Assembly (NCBI GenBank): GCA_012064415.1
Contig: SSNU01000042.1
Coordinates: 529,822-593,821 of the forward strand
DNA length: 64,000 nt
Direction: 5' to 3'
From: Gyrodactylus bullatarudis
Lineage: Eukaryota > Platyhelminthes > Monogenea > Gyrodactylidea > Gyrodactylidae
Each line of letters begins with the position of its first letter. The stretch's first letter is position 1. Under the pieces are notes generated by a model. It had not been told where the DNA came from. It saw nothing but the letters and a program-made list of their open reading frames with translations, and ran no database searches. Shown here piece after piece: positions 36,101-46,643 of this stretch. A program made the translations under genes and the position numbers.

Positions 36101-39100
36101 GGATGGATAATCTCTAGAGTATTTTAATCAGATCTATTCTCCTCTTTTTTGTGAAGGAACCCTGTTTGTTTTGTATATTGTATAAAGATAATTTGGCCAG
36201 AATTATGAAATTTCAAAACAGTTGAAGCAATTAAATGCTGATAAAGAAGCTGACAGAAATTTGTCATTATTTTGAGAAATATCTGAATTTACAGGTTCAA
36301 CTTTTTCTTTGGTCAGCTTCTTATTTGGCCATAATCAAAGCATTCATCTAATGCCCAAATGTATCAGCATTTAGTAGCTTCAATGGTCTGCAATTGACAA
36401 AACTTTAAAAGCAAATCTAGTTTTGGTATTTTTCCTGTTAATTTTTTAGTAATACAAACTTGCTAGGGAATTATTATTATTACAGAGGGGGAAAGGCGAT
36501 CGATTTAGCAAATTTCTCGTGAGGTAAAGTTGACTTGAAACTGGGCTGTCAATTTGTAAGACATTTAGCATTCCCAAAAAACATTTCCAAACTAAAACAC
36601 AGTTCTTCTTTTTTAATGGCTTAAACGTCTTCATATGCCTTAGAATATGCATACATCATAGAGTCACATCTTCACCCCTATTCCCTTGACGGAAATTTTC
36701 TTTTCAAATCATAGAGCGGAGGTAGAAACGTTTCCTGCTGATTGACAAATGGAGATTCTCTTACATTTTGTCAGCTTTTGGTTATAGCCCAAAAGTTTTT
36801 TCGGCAGGAATGTGGTTAAACTGAAAAATGTCCGTAGGTTTTTACCCGCATGAAAAAGTATCTTCAGAATTCAAAGTTGAGATGTGTCTGTTTATTACTT
36901 TGTAGGTTATTTGAGATCAAAACTAAGAGGGAATCAATAATGAATTATGAAGACAATTCACAAACTGTATGTACTTTTGATGGATATTTCAAAATTTTCT
37001 GGCTTTTAATCATAAAATATTATATTTTGGCAATTCTGCGTCACAAGAAAGAGACACAGAGAGAATACACACGCACACACAAGACAACACAAACACATTA
37101 GCCCACGCTTCCCCATGCCTACACAAGAAGAGTTATCTCCGCGGACAAACAAAATTCCATTAAAAACATTTCCGGAAGCAGGAATTGCTCACTTATTTAC
37201 TCCAAATTCATTCCCAAAATAAATTTCTCAAGTCTATCACAAGGAATTCTTCAGTGACCAGTGTGGAGAAATCTACATCTTATTTTCCTTTATTCATTTA
37301 TATGGATTATGCCGAATTTTAATTCCCTTCAATGTTGATCGTTAAACTTGAACCGTCTCAAATGCATCGAATGTAAACCAACTGTACCGAAACGAAATTC
37401 CATTTTCATCTTTTTAATCTGACAAATATATCTGAGCCTTTCAACATGATCTAGACTCTAGTTTATATACGAATAATTGAAGAAATTTATGACAAAATTC
37501 AAATTATTCGTCAAAGTATCAGTATTGAATAGCTAAAATTCTGAAAAAATACTAAATTGTTATCTTTAGCTCAATTGAATTTATCGCTTTTATACAAGGA
37601 CATAGATTCTCTGTCGTTTAGATTGATATCTTTCTTCTTTCCAAAGATTTATTTATTATTCATGATAACGCACACACTGAAGGAATATCGATAACAGATA
37701 TATATATATATATAATGTGTGTGGTTTCATCATCTGAGAGATCTTTCCTCGCCCAACCGAAAAAGTTGAATTAATTTTTCCGTCTCATGTGTTTCTTTTG
37801 GTGAAAGAGAAATCATGAATAACCGGTAGGATACGAGAAAGTGAGAATGGATTTTGAATACATTTTCAAAGAATTTAATAACAAAGAATAAATCCGCAGA
37901 GAAGACCCCTGGGAATTCTTCTTATACACCCATATATATACTATATATGCATAGGAAGGAAGAATCAAGTGATTATACAATGGTCTTTTTACCCACACAA
38001 ATTTTAAGCTTCGGGAAATTACTGTAAAAATTTGAACAGGAATCAATTAAATTTTTAGTAATAATTTTGGGCATCTAAAGAACTCCTCCTGTACTCGATT
38101 GCTTAGAAGGACGTATTTTTAGCTTATCAGAAATGATGTTGTTATAGATAAATATCATTAAAGCATAATAATTAAGTCGATAAAATATCACTACGAAGGG
38201 CTATTCTAGTTATTCATCAGAAATTTATTTTACCAAGCTAAACACAAAATGAATGCCTTTGAATTTGGTATGTTAGTACAACGAGAAAGAACCTTTCATC
38301 CGAAACTAGACGAAGGAATATTCTGAATCGGGGTTAAGTAAAAAGGTAGTTCACATTAAGCAAAGGAGAAAGAATCAACTTGATAAAATACTAAGTCTCC
38401 CTTTTAGACAAACTATCACACAGATTTAGGAAAGTAAATATTTCTTAAAGAGACAGAATTTAGATATATAAATATATATATACATTTTAGACTGGAAACT
38501 ATTGATTATCTGATAATGAATATCCGAGAATAATAATATATAAAAGTATTTTAAATAGTTTATTTACTCCCAGTTAATCGTAGAATTCAATGTGTTTTCG
38601 AATGCTTGAAAATTATTAAAATTAAAACGATAGAAAAATAAAATAGTTTCAAAAAATGAAAAAAATCATGTCTCGGATGATTTTGTTAATTCAGTACACA
38701 AGTGTGCCTCTTGAGACGTAAAATCATTCATTGAGAATAGCTAAACTATTCAATTTAGTGAAGGATAAACCTAAACATAGTGTCTGAGTAGCCTTTCTTC
38801 TGTAATCTTTGACTCAAAAAATTGAATTATTATACTAATCGATTTTTGATCTATACTTTGGGAAATTGTCTTCCCTCAAGGGGGTTATATACATCAAGGA
38901 GTGATGATAATCATTAAAAATAACTTACCTTTATCACGTGTGAAGGAGTATATATCAGAAATACATTCTTCAGTGGTGGGTAGGTAAATTGATTGTTCAT
39001 TACTGATACTTGGTCTTGGTTGAGAAAAGGATCGAGCCAGCCTCTCGATAGATGTGTCTTTGTGCATATCTTGATTAATTTCTTCTTTGTCAAAGGTGTC

Positions 39101-40544
39101 AGAGATTAGAGCAATTCAGATATGTTGCCAAGATAACAGAATGAATCAATCAGAAAATTTTTTATCCTCAAAAACAATCTGTTTTAGCTTAGTGTAAAAC
39201 GAGTTACTGATTTTCTCAATATATATTGGAATACCAAGGTTTTCAGATAAAATTGAAGAGACTTTGAAATTTACACTTTTACCACTAAAATTCAATGAAA
39301 AATGTTGGTCTTTTGGCTGGCTCAAAATCATGAGTAGGAGTATTGCTTCTCTCTAATTAACTCTTTTATTATACGCTATACAATACAATTGTAAACTGGT
39401 TGTGGTAATCTTGTTATCAGAAATGACCAAGAGAGTGGGATTATAATTCCTTCCTGTCAACTGATATATCCCACATATGCAGAGGGGGGAGGGAGGGAAA
39501 AGAAATTTGTTTGATCTTTTGTTCTCTGATCAGAATATGAAAAAGAAGGGGAGATCCCATGGGGACAAACATCAAATGAGGTAATGATTTATTATATTTT
39601 CAACCAGTGCTCGGCAAGAAAAAGGTTTTTATTTTTAAATTCTAATTTCCACTCTTACAAAATTTGTTATATAGTCAATTATTTCTAAGAAATTTCCTTT
39701 GGGTAAAGTGAGGGTTAAACAATGAACTCAAACATTGAACAAGTGGAAATTCACGTCTTTACGCCAACTCTCTACAGGTCTAGTTCCCTTTTTCATATTC
39801 AATGGTGAATTTATATTGAGGAAAAATAGAATTTATCAATGATCTATTTAGCTCAAGGCTCAACAAACTCGTTGTTTTACATTCTTTTCCTCGAATAAAA
39901 TGCCAATCAAGTTCAAAGGATAATAGACATGTTTTTAATACAGCTATCGATAGTTTTTCAATCAATTAATTCTTCAAGCGTCTGTTCATCTCGTGGAAAG
40001 ATGGGAAGGGATAAAAAGGGTTGGGGAGAAGAGAATCACGAGACTGACTTTATCTTCACTTACAGTTTGAGAGAAGGAGGTGATTGAGACAAAAGGATAC
40101 AGCCAAAGTCTCTACCCGATCCAATAAACACCTAATGGGCTAGAGATGGACTAATGGAAAAAGAATGAAAAAATCCCAAGGATTCTTCATAAATTCACTT
40201 GTGTAGTCCCTTATCGTCTGGAATGTACAATGGACAAAAAGGAAAGAATTAATTTTAGATGAAAATCAGACCAAGGGATAATTATCCCAACTCCTATCAG
40301 AGTTCCTAAAGAGGTAAAAAATACTCTTTTCACGATTGTTACAGATTGTTTTTGTGGCTAAAAATTTTGACTTTTGATTTCATTTTTGGGAACATTTTTG
40401 GAAGGGGGAAAAAACCAACAAGCAAAACTCACCAATTTTAATTGCTTCAGCGAGAAGAGAGCCTGTCGAGATGATCAACACGATCCACGTGAAGAGTAGC
40501 ATCCAAAATGATGGAAATTTAGCAGTGGATCTACTGTGCCTCAT
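21145..40544 (-). CDS. Secreted multi-CUB protein resembling SOL-1 (suppressor of lurcher)
   Basis: Twelve exons close in phase to 880 residues: 40544-40433, 39084-38929, 29029-28840, 25237-25023, 23693-23096, 23067-22899, 22862-22721, 22522-22240, 22201-21894, 21834-21663, 21627-21413, 21227-21145. Exon 1 encodes a signal peptide (core FWMLLFTWIVLIISTGSLLA). Residues ~91-224 are a CUB domain opening CRCHLF and continuing DCLVYTF.G..GEIVELVFE, then CTDYVRIYD; that opening is what I recall of SOL-1 proteins, auxiliary subunits of AMPA-type glutamate receptors. Weaker CUB-like units follow (about 230-345, 350-505, 527-600), then a clear one at ~725-850 (GHFTSPNFSGTYPNNLTCTY ... GDYVEIRSC). The last exon is SNGSPNPCPP plus a hydrophobic end, fitting a GPI signal or tail anchor. 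Four introns are 28-38 nt, yet others reach ~9.8 kb. The SOL-1 assignment is moderate; CUB content is firm. Confidence 0.82.
21380..21385 (+). terminator. AATAAA, candidate polyadenylation signal of HROB
   Basis: About 209 nt past the HROB stop on the plus strand, inside the last intron of the opposing CUB gene. Confidence 0.4.
21628..21662 (-). other. Ultrashort intron, 35 nt (CUB gene)
   Basis: Begins GTAAAT, ends TTTCCAG. It joins the ...FNVEHSTI half of the last CUB domain to NCNNENGDYVEIR in phase. Confidence 0.8.
22202..22239 (-). other. Ultrashort intron, 38 nt (CUB gene)
   Basis: Begins GTAAAT, ends CATTTAG. The phase-2 join gives ...KILR followed by CADEKALKVYSFE. Confidence 0.75.
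22863..22898 (-). other. Ultrashort intron, 36 nt (CUB gene)
   Basis: Begins GTAAGC, ends CTTTAG. It joins LKPDN to VLIKLFSDNARNGPEKGF, restoring a typical CUB C-terminal F.SD....GF pattern. Confidence 0.8.
23068..23095 (-). other. Ultrashort intron, 28 nt (CUB gene)
   Basis: Begins with a consensus GTAAGT and ends TTCATAG. It joins GVSDI to FCKTEYHDKIEVYQ, the Cys-x-D-K-I-E-V-Y block of a CUB domain. Confidence 0.8.
24743..24985 (-). other. Open reading frame in a CUB-gene intron, possibly a decayed exon
   Basis: About 80 codons open from TICNLRENNRV to a TAA. There is no convincing acceptor in frame. The content is strand-like, as in CUB exons, but no CUB motif is clear. It may be a dead duplicate exon, an alternative 3' end or chance. 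Confidence 0.25.
25238..25994 (-). other. Start of the 3.6-kb CUB-gene intron, with a 93-codon open frame
   Basis: The interval 25480-25761 is open on the gene's strand and reads FEFINTKLLLEIYSS, beta-rich as in CUB domains. Exons 3 and 4 already join in phase across it, so it is not needed. Retained only as a possible relic exon. Confidence 0.2.
25995..26230. repeat. Partial foldback copy (GAATCTATGA family)
   Basis: AGCTAATTATATATGAATTT followed by degraded matches to the left arm of the 29386-30046 hairpin, for example ATTTTTTGGAATCCTACTCA. Confidence 0.65.
26231..26318 (-). repeat. Terminal fragment of a TTAA MITE
   Basis: On the minus strand it reads TTAACCCCTCATGCCCCATT and continues like the start of the 50632-50942 MITE for about 80 bp. 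It abuts the preceding foldback copy. Confidence 0.6.
26319..28839. other. Remainder of the 3.6-kb CUB-gene intron
   Basis: AT-rich. I see no exon, RNA gene or shared repeat in it. Confidence 0.45.
29386..30046. repeat. Foldback (long hairpin) element, ~660 bp
   Basis: The left arm starts TTGATATGAGGTTGGGAATC. The right arm ends in its inverse (GATTTCCAACTTCATATCAT). Arms run about 250-300 bp with an asymmetric centre, and the whole lies inside the second intron of the CUB gene. Confidence 0.85.
31215..31960. repeat. Foldback element, diverged, ~745 bp
   Basis: Palindromic around ~31590. Outer arms carry degraded copies of the family end; inner arms match closely (AATTGAATT/GGCGCCAAATT against AATTTGGCGCTAATTC; GGGAGAGTGATCAAAAGTGA against its inverse). 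Confidence 0.75.
32366..32580. repeat. Foldback half copy
   Basis: Starts TAATTGATATGAAGTTGGG and follows the 61868 hairpin's left arm, then jumps to a central segment (CTTTCAAATCAATAAAAAT), so it carries an internal deletion. Confidence 0.7.
33495..33620. repeat. Dispersed repeat, copy 1
   Basis: Shares GAATCTAGCGGCATTTTTAA and flanking sequence with 62895-63080. An inverted fragment of its start lies near 63917. Confidence 0.6.
34440..34580. repeat. Degenerate MITE fragment beside a foldback
   Basis: Matches the interior of the 53517-54005 MITE (ATTAATCTCCTGGAATAC, AACGTTTTTTTGAAAACC). It ends where the 34592 hairpin begins. Confidence 0.55.
34592..35320. repeat. Foldback (long hairpin) element, 729 bp, best preserved
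   Basis: Left arm TTGACATGAAGATGAAAATT; the right arm ends in its inverse AATTTTCATCTTCATGTCAA. The arms are about 300 bp with very few mismatches, separated by ~125 bp. The sequence before the left arm is AGCTAG. No open frame, so presumably non-autonomous. It sits in the ~9.9-kb CUB intron. Confidence 0.92.
35321..38928. other. Left part of the long CUB-gene intron
   Basis: AT-rich, with a (GAT)n run at 35768-35786 and a (TA)n run at 37697-37714. A MITE relic may lie at ~35475-35520 (GACGAATGATAGAGTTGAGA). No exon recognised. Confidence 0.45.
39085..40432. other. First intron of the CUB gene
   Basis: Donor GTGAGT, acceptor AAAG. I see no exon or repeat in it. Confidence 0.5.
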
Positions 40545-42071
40545 TGTTTGGGGACATGGTGATAAAACTCCGAGAGTAACTACATTATTATTCCAACGGG
40601 GAGGCTTCTGTCTTGACAGGTATCTCTCATCAGGATCAAGATATGCACGACGAAAGGGGAATTTTATGGCTGGAAGAGAGGAAGTAAAGAGTTGTATTAG
40701 ACAAAGGAGAAGGTAACCATTAGATAATAAATGATAATACGGCTTAAATCGGAATCTTTTATCTTTAAAAACAGAGTCATTCTTATTGGCTCAGTATTAC
40801 CATTGGTCTATACACGAGTTTAGAATAAGGATAAATATTAAATGAATAAAGATTATCCATCTAGTTACTTGCAAGTATACATCTGATAATATCAATATAT
40901 AATATATTCCAAATATTTAAATCCTTTATTAAATTCATCAATCTACTCTCAAGTATAGATGTGAGTAATTTAAACTTACATTTTTGTAGGAAAGGCATTC
41001 CTTACACTGATAATGATGAACCCGGTGTCTGAGATTTATGAGATGATTCAATCTGCCATGGATATTCTTGATCAATCTATCATCTGTTTTCTCAATTTTT
41101 GGGTACGCTAAAAATGTGGAGAAATTAATTTTAATAAAGCTATTCTACATAAATATGGGAATCTCAGCCAAAACCGATAAAAAAATTATTTTGCGTGATA
41201 CCTCGAATCTTAATGTAATTTTTTTGAGAATTATTAATGTTGGGGTGGTGCATGGGATTTACGGCAAAAAAATTCAGAACCTCCGCAAAAATAAGGGTAT
41301 TTTGGAGAATATAAGGTCTACTCATAATTGGGTTAAACCTTTACATTCGTGTTTGGGATTCAAAATCTCTTTCAATGAGATCTTTTAATAATCATTGTCT
41401 GATTCATCCGAATACAAAAATGACCAAAGAATACGTTTTTGAGATCAATATTCTTTATACTCTTGAACTTTTTTTGAAATTTGAGATCAAATATGATCCC
41501 CTACACCTGATTTTTATGAAAATTTGATTGATGAAAATTTTTGAATAAATAATCTTCTAAATTCAATGAACTTTAGGTTTTCTCATAAATCCATCATGAT
41601 CTTCAATCGGTAAAAATTTCATGCTGATCGGATCAACCTTAAGCTTGTAAGAGGCTATAGAAAATTTGATCTTGATCAGGATCAAATAGGGGTTAAGTTC
41701 ATCAATTTCACAACAATATCTGCATTCAGTGATAAAAATGAATACCAAAAACGAAATCTTCATAAAATTTCGACCCAGAAAAAGATCGGAGAAGTCAATT
41801 ATTTGGTTTGATTATTTGGTTTTTTCTGTTATCGTGAATAATTATGCGATTTTTCAAAAATGTAAACAAATCAGTTTAATTTTAATCGTTATGAAATAAT
41901 AATGGTTCTGCTTATAAGTAGTAACACGTTTTATGACAATTAAAATAAAACAAATTTGAAGATCTGTTTGATCTTTTAGAACTTATTTAATCTGTACTTA
42001 AATAATTTAAAATAAGAATAGTATTCATTAAAAAAATAATAATTTATTGAAATCTTATATCTTGAAAAAAT
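40545..42071. other. Upstream region of the CUB gene
   Basis: Would hold the CUB promoter. No TATA box at a convincing position. From ~41400 the sequence is repeat-like (LTR-less, no open frame) and may belong to the adjoining transposon, but I could not find terminal inverted repeats. Confidence 0.4.
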
Positions 42072-42344
42072 CTAATATTTTGTATGTCTTCCTTTTCTGC
42101 GAAAACATTCGTTCAGTCTTCTAGGCATGGAGTCCACTAATTTATTGACCATATGGACTGTAATATGGTCTTCATTGAGAATATTCACTTTTCGTACGAT
42201 ATCGTTATCAGAAAACAAACCTGAAACCAGGTACCATTTTCGTTTCATTATGCCAAACATATTTTCTATTGGATTTAGATCAGGGCTATTTGCTGGATAA
42301 CCTCTGAGCAATGTGAGCCTTTTTTCTCGGAGATATTGTTGTGT

Positions 42345-42374
42345 CTAAATAATTAAAAAATTTTTTATTGTAAC
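42345..42374 (-). other. Candidate ultrashort intron, 30 nt (transposase)
   Basis: Begins GTTACA (weak donor), ends ATTATTTAG. Length is a multiple of three and contains the only in-frame stop. Removal gives DNARPHVATQQYLREKR, which aligns with Tc1 consensus. Confidence 0.5.
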
Positions 42375-42804
42375 AGCAACATGAGGCCTAGCGTTATCCA
42401 TAAGTATACGGAATGTTCTGCGCCCGTATCCTCTGTAGCTGCTCAGGTTGATATCCAATAATCTTTGGAATTCATATTGATCAATATTTCCATTCACCTC
42501 AACGAAAACTGGACGGTATCCGTACTTCATAGACACTAAGAACATTTTCTTGGCGTAGAATTTAGCCTTTCCCAAAACATTCGTGTGTTTGCGTTTGAAG
42601 TATTTGGATATCAACACTTTTCCACGTCCATTGATCTTTACATTTTGAAATGTTACTTCATCTACGAAAATAACGTCTCGCCATGTGGCAACTGGATGAT
42701 TTCTATAAAGTCTACTGAATTCTCTTCTGTCTTTAATATTCTTGGCTGACAATATCTGTTTGATCATTCCATTTACAAGACGATATCCAAGTCGACGAAT
42801 ATTT

Positions 42805-42830
42805 CTAACATGATAAAAGATAAAGCTTAC
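42805..42830 (-). other. Ultrashort intron, 26 nt (transposase)
   Basis: Begins GTAAGC, ends ATGTTAG. Joins KYKTVY to ANIRRLGYRL in phase, the usual T-V-x-R-x-L-x-x-x-G block of Tc1 transposases. Confidence 0.75.
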
Positions 42831-43189
42831 GCATAGACTGTTTTATATTTGATTTCTGGATAGAAGGATTGTTGGATTTCCTTAATTGTTGAAGTATGAT
42901 GTCTTTTGATAATCATATTCAATCTTAATTTCTCTCTTCGAGTAAAAATAGGCTTTTTACCGAGTGCTTTATAATCAGCCGTAACTTGATTATTTAAAAC
43001 TCGATAGACAGTGGAGAGGGAACATCCAATATCTTCAGAAATCTGTCTAGCTGAAATACCTCTTGACTTCAAAAATTTTATTGTTTGATGATCTCTCATG
43101 CAGAGTCTCATTTTGTGAATCTTCGTGAATTTATGAAATAAGATTAATAATAATTTATAATAATAATTCTTTGAAAAAGTATATATCAA

Positions 43190-43598
43190 TATATACTATC
43201 TATCAATATTGAACTTTTAGGAAACTTATTAACAGAATAAGTAATAATGAGTTAAATAATAAATTTTATAGAAAAATTAATTTGATTGGATATCGTTGGC
43301 ATTTTTCCCATCATATGCTGGTTTTTGCCTGACTATTACAGCCTTATTAAATGCTATTTCACGCAAATTAAGCGTTAGATACTGTTAGATTGCCATATTT
43401 AATATTGTGGGGGAGATCTTCTTCGCAAAAATTTTATCAGAAAATAATCTGTGAGTTTTCCCATATTCATGTAGAACAGCTTTACATTTTTATTGATGAT
43501 ACTCAAACCTAGTTGTTGTCAGACATCTTTCAATTACAGTGTTTCTAGACATTTTAACCTACTCCACCTGAATAAGGTTAGATTGATGATTTTTCTAT
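43190..43598. other. Unassigned DNA right of the transposase
   Basis: AT-rich; may include the transposon's 5' flank. No inverted partner of it was found on the other side. Confidence 0.35.
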
Positions 43599-43880
43599 GT
43601 ATAAATATTGGAAATCGTTGGTTAGAATTGATTGATCAAAGTTGAGAAGAAATCTGATTGGTTCAATGTTCCAATTGGACACAAAAGGTTTCGAGTATCT
43701 TGGATTTTTGCCATAGGAAGATTACGACATGTGTTCGATATATATACTATATGAGTCCAAACTATTCTTATCAGGGTAATCTAAATGTTTTTTAAAGAAA
43801 TACTCTCTTCTTACAGATAGACACACGTCAAAGGACAGCATCAATACCAGATAACAAGATTAATCTACGCCGAACAACTC
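43599..43880. repeat. Dispersed repeat shared with 59471-59852, copy 1
   Basis: Starts TATAAATATTGGAAATC and shares GAAATCTGATTGGTT, GAGTCCAAACTATT, TTATCAGGGTAATCTA and ACAGATAGAC in the same order as the second copy. Confidence 0.75.
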
Positions 43881-44425
43881 CATATTGCCCCGTAGACTCC
43901 TTACGTGTGTTATTATTATAAAAGCTTAATTCTTCTAGAAGTGATGATGAGGAAACTTAATTTATTTTCTAGAAAAGAAAGGTCACACTAATTAAGCCAG
44001 CTTCCTATTAGTGTGTGTGTGTTGAATACCAAACAAGAAAGGAGACGTTAGTTACCAGTAAGTAATTTCCTAACCAATTCGTTACTTACTGGGATAATTT
44101 TGCCTAATTTATTCAAGTTAATTGAAAACGCTTCTTAGAGGCTCCTTAGATAAATCATCAGAGAAGCAGGATGTCTATATATGGATCACATTACTAAAAG
44201 TAATATATCACTTTTGTCAATATCCAATAAACACACATACTAGAATGTGAAAGGGGTACAAAGTTGAACCATGTCGCTTCTCGTTTTATAATTATAATAG
44301 AAACGATCTAACAGAATGAGAAATCAAATTGATCGCATAAAAAGCATTCTACCTTGAAAATCCATGAAGAGAATCTATCAACAGAAATAAACTTTATCAT
44401 ATTGCAAAATGGGATTTAGAATTAG

Positions 44426-44687
44426 CCTAATTGAGACATGAGAAAAAACTCAAAATTCTATTTTTCGAATTCCATGATGGAATTGAATTATTAAATAAAG
44501 AGAATTTCTAAGAAAACTATTTATCCGGAATATGAGTATCTAATTTCTAACCTGATCAAAGTTTTTTTCCAGAAATTTTCTTTATTTAATCAACTCATGG
44601 GTTCGTTACATCATTGAATTCGAAAAATTGGAAATATTGAGTTTTCCTGTAGAAATGGTAAATTCTCATCTAAATATCTCAATTAGG
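44426..44687. repeat. Short foldback element, ~262 bp
   Basis: CCTAATTGAGA at the left and its inverse TCTCAATTAGG at the right. Arms include ACTCAAAATTCTATTTTTCG and the inverse. Related by its ends to the larger hairpins. Confidence 0.8.
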
Positions 44688-46584
44688 TTATCCGAGCCTA
44701 TGTTTTTAATTAATTAAAAAAGATGAAATTTTATCTTCTTTTATCAAAAATATTACAAGTTGAAGCGTATCCTTCCATTAAATGAATAAATGTGTTTTTC
44801 CCACAAAATTTCCAGCGTACGAATGCAACACTCGAAGGTAACGAATCTTTGAGAATTAGATAGTAGTTTTAACAAGCATTAGAATGGATCAATCTTTGCG
44901 TGTGTCTCCCACAGTGTCCACCAACTTGTCTATTTGTTCAGAGAATAAAGAGTGAAAGTTAACATTCAGTCTCATCAGGCAGGAGTCTATAATTATTATC
45001 TGTGATTGTTTGTTAACAGAATAAAAGGGAATAAACAGAAGAAGTTCGTCTGACAAGCCTAGATTCTATTGTTAACAAGGTAAGATGAATGTTACTTATT
45101 CTTACTTTCAGAAAATTAACATTGTAAATAATATCTTGAGCATAGTTGGACAAACGAGTCTATCAGTAAAACCAATTATTATCAGACTTTGTTCATTTCA
45201 AAGTAGGAAGAAGGTTGAAAGAAGCCTTACTCAAAAGGAGCTGAATTTAAAAAAGACCACTGATTCTTGACAGGTCTTTGATTATTTAAGTACAGTGAAA
45301 ATGATCTGGAAATCAGAAAAGGGTGATCGGCATATTTGAAAAGTTTTCAGTTTTTAACTCAAAATTCTTGTATTTTACGTATATACAGAATTTCTATATT
45401 TCGATTTATCTCAGTACCAAAATGTCTGGAATGAGGCTAGTACCGAATGATGACAAAGAGATGTCTTAAGCTTGGATAAAATAAGCAATTCAGTAAAAAT
45501 TATTATCATTACTTTAATAAAGAATCTTTAGAAAAGTTTTATAACAATTTTGAGTGGTGTACTCGATTTGTTTTCTTATCGTCTCGTTAGGGTTAGCTAA
45601 TAGCTATCAATGGTAAACTTAATTTTTTCCTGCCATAGAAACCTAGTAATTTTCTTTTTCTCTATAAGGGCGGGCAACCTAGAGTTATTATTACATTGAT
45701 ATTTCCTAATTTTATTCATCCTTTAACTATCGGGAAGAAAAAGTGTAACCCATCAAGCAAGATGCACGAGGGAAAAGAAGATACAAGGAAAAAGACGCAT
45801 TCTTCAAGGGGGAAGTGGGAAGTGAAGTGAGTGAATGAGGGAGGGAAGCTGAGTGACATTTCGTCATTCAACCAGGTATACCAAAAGGGAAAAAGTGAAA
45901 AAAAAATATCTCGTCTTGACATTAATTCAAAAAATTGCTATCTGGAAAATTTATCTCTCCTCTCTTTGCGGAGATCGACCATGGGAATTCTTTCAAGAAA
46001 ACTCATTGTAGTTTGTGTCTATAGTATATTTAAGATTTAAAAACAAACAGTTTTCAGTTAAGGAAAAAATAGGCCTATTAGATCTATCCTCTTTCATCCA
46101 CTTATATTCAATCATTTTTAGATAATGTTTCTGCATCAGATTAAGTGTAGACCAGTTCTCTATTACTACTTGTAATCCCATTGAGAACAGAGGTACATTT
46201 GGCGCTCAAAAGATATCTTCTTATTTCTATTTCTCTACTAGAAGCGTGCCAACAAAACATTACTACTCTTACCCTTATAACTCTCAATACAATGGAAAGA
46301 ATGGAATGAAAAGGTGATGAAAAAGAGGACTATAAAAAATATTGAGCACAATAAAAAAAGTTTTGTCAATGATTTATACGCCAGAAATTCAATCTTGACT
46401 ATATCAAATTGTCAGTGCCAGCTGAAAAATTTTTAAGAGATACAAAGAAAACTCTATCACTCACTAGGACAGAAGTTTATTCGAATAATTAATATACTAG
46501 CATAGGGTAGTCTTGTCTTCTCATACCTTTCAAGTGTTAGAAATCGGATAAGCAAGTGTCGAATAAAATTCAACTCACGCATTT
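44688..46584. other. Unassigned AT-rich DNA
   Basis: No coding chain, RNA gene or shared repeat recognised. Confidence 0.4.
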
Positions 46585-46643
46585 CGTTAGGACTCGTCAG
46601 TACACCATAGCCGGGTTTCGAACCCAGGTCTTCAACTAGGCTA
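46585..46643 (-). repeat. tRNA-like B box, possible SINE fragment
   Basis: The minus strand reads TAGCCTAGTTG, then ACCTGGGTTCGAAACCCGG: an A-box-like and a perfect B-box (GGTTCGAAACC) with a stem. The two boxes are only about 8 nt apart, so this cannot be a whole tRNA. A deleted tRNA-derived SINE head is likely. The neighbouring Tc1 element begins exactly at its TA. Confidence 0.4.

Larger units (their letters stand above)
42072..43111 (-). mobile_element. Tc1/mariner-type transposase, intact if two ultrashort introns are removed
   Basis: Cut-and-paste DDE transposase. Proposed exons 43111-42831, 42804-42375 and 42344-42072 give 327 residues, normal for Tc1 proteins. The N-terminal part has a helix-turn-helix reading ISARQISEDIGCSLSTVYRV. 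The catalytic triad is D in IFVDEVTF, D in LMDNARPH and E in SPDLNPIENMF. Without splicing, a TAA-containing 26-nt segment and an in-frame TAG-containing 30-nt segment break it, and the second D to E spacing would be 43 residues. With the second segment removed the spacing is 33, close to the DD34E norm. The start is the Met before RLCMRDHQ. No flanking inverted repeats were found. The coding region shows no other damage. Confidence 0.75.

Noticed and set aside
41068..41388. 106-codon plus-strand open frame
   Set aside because: No motif, no splice partners, and Ile/Lys/Asn bias expected of AT-rich DNA.
42831..43189. Longer transposase start 26 codons upstream
   Set aside because: The extra residues are Tyr/Lys/Leu-rich and lie in AT-rich flank. 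The Met before RLCMRDHQ gives the usual distance to the HTH.
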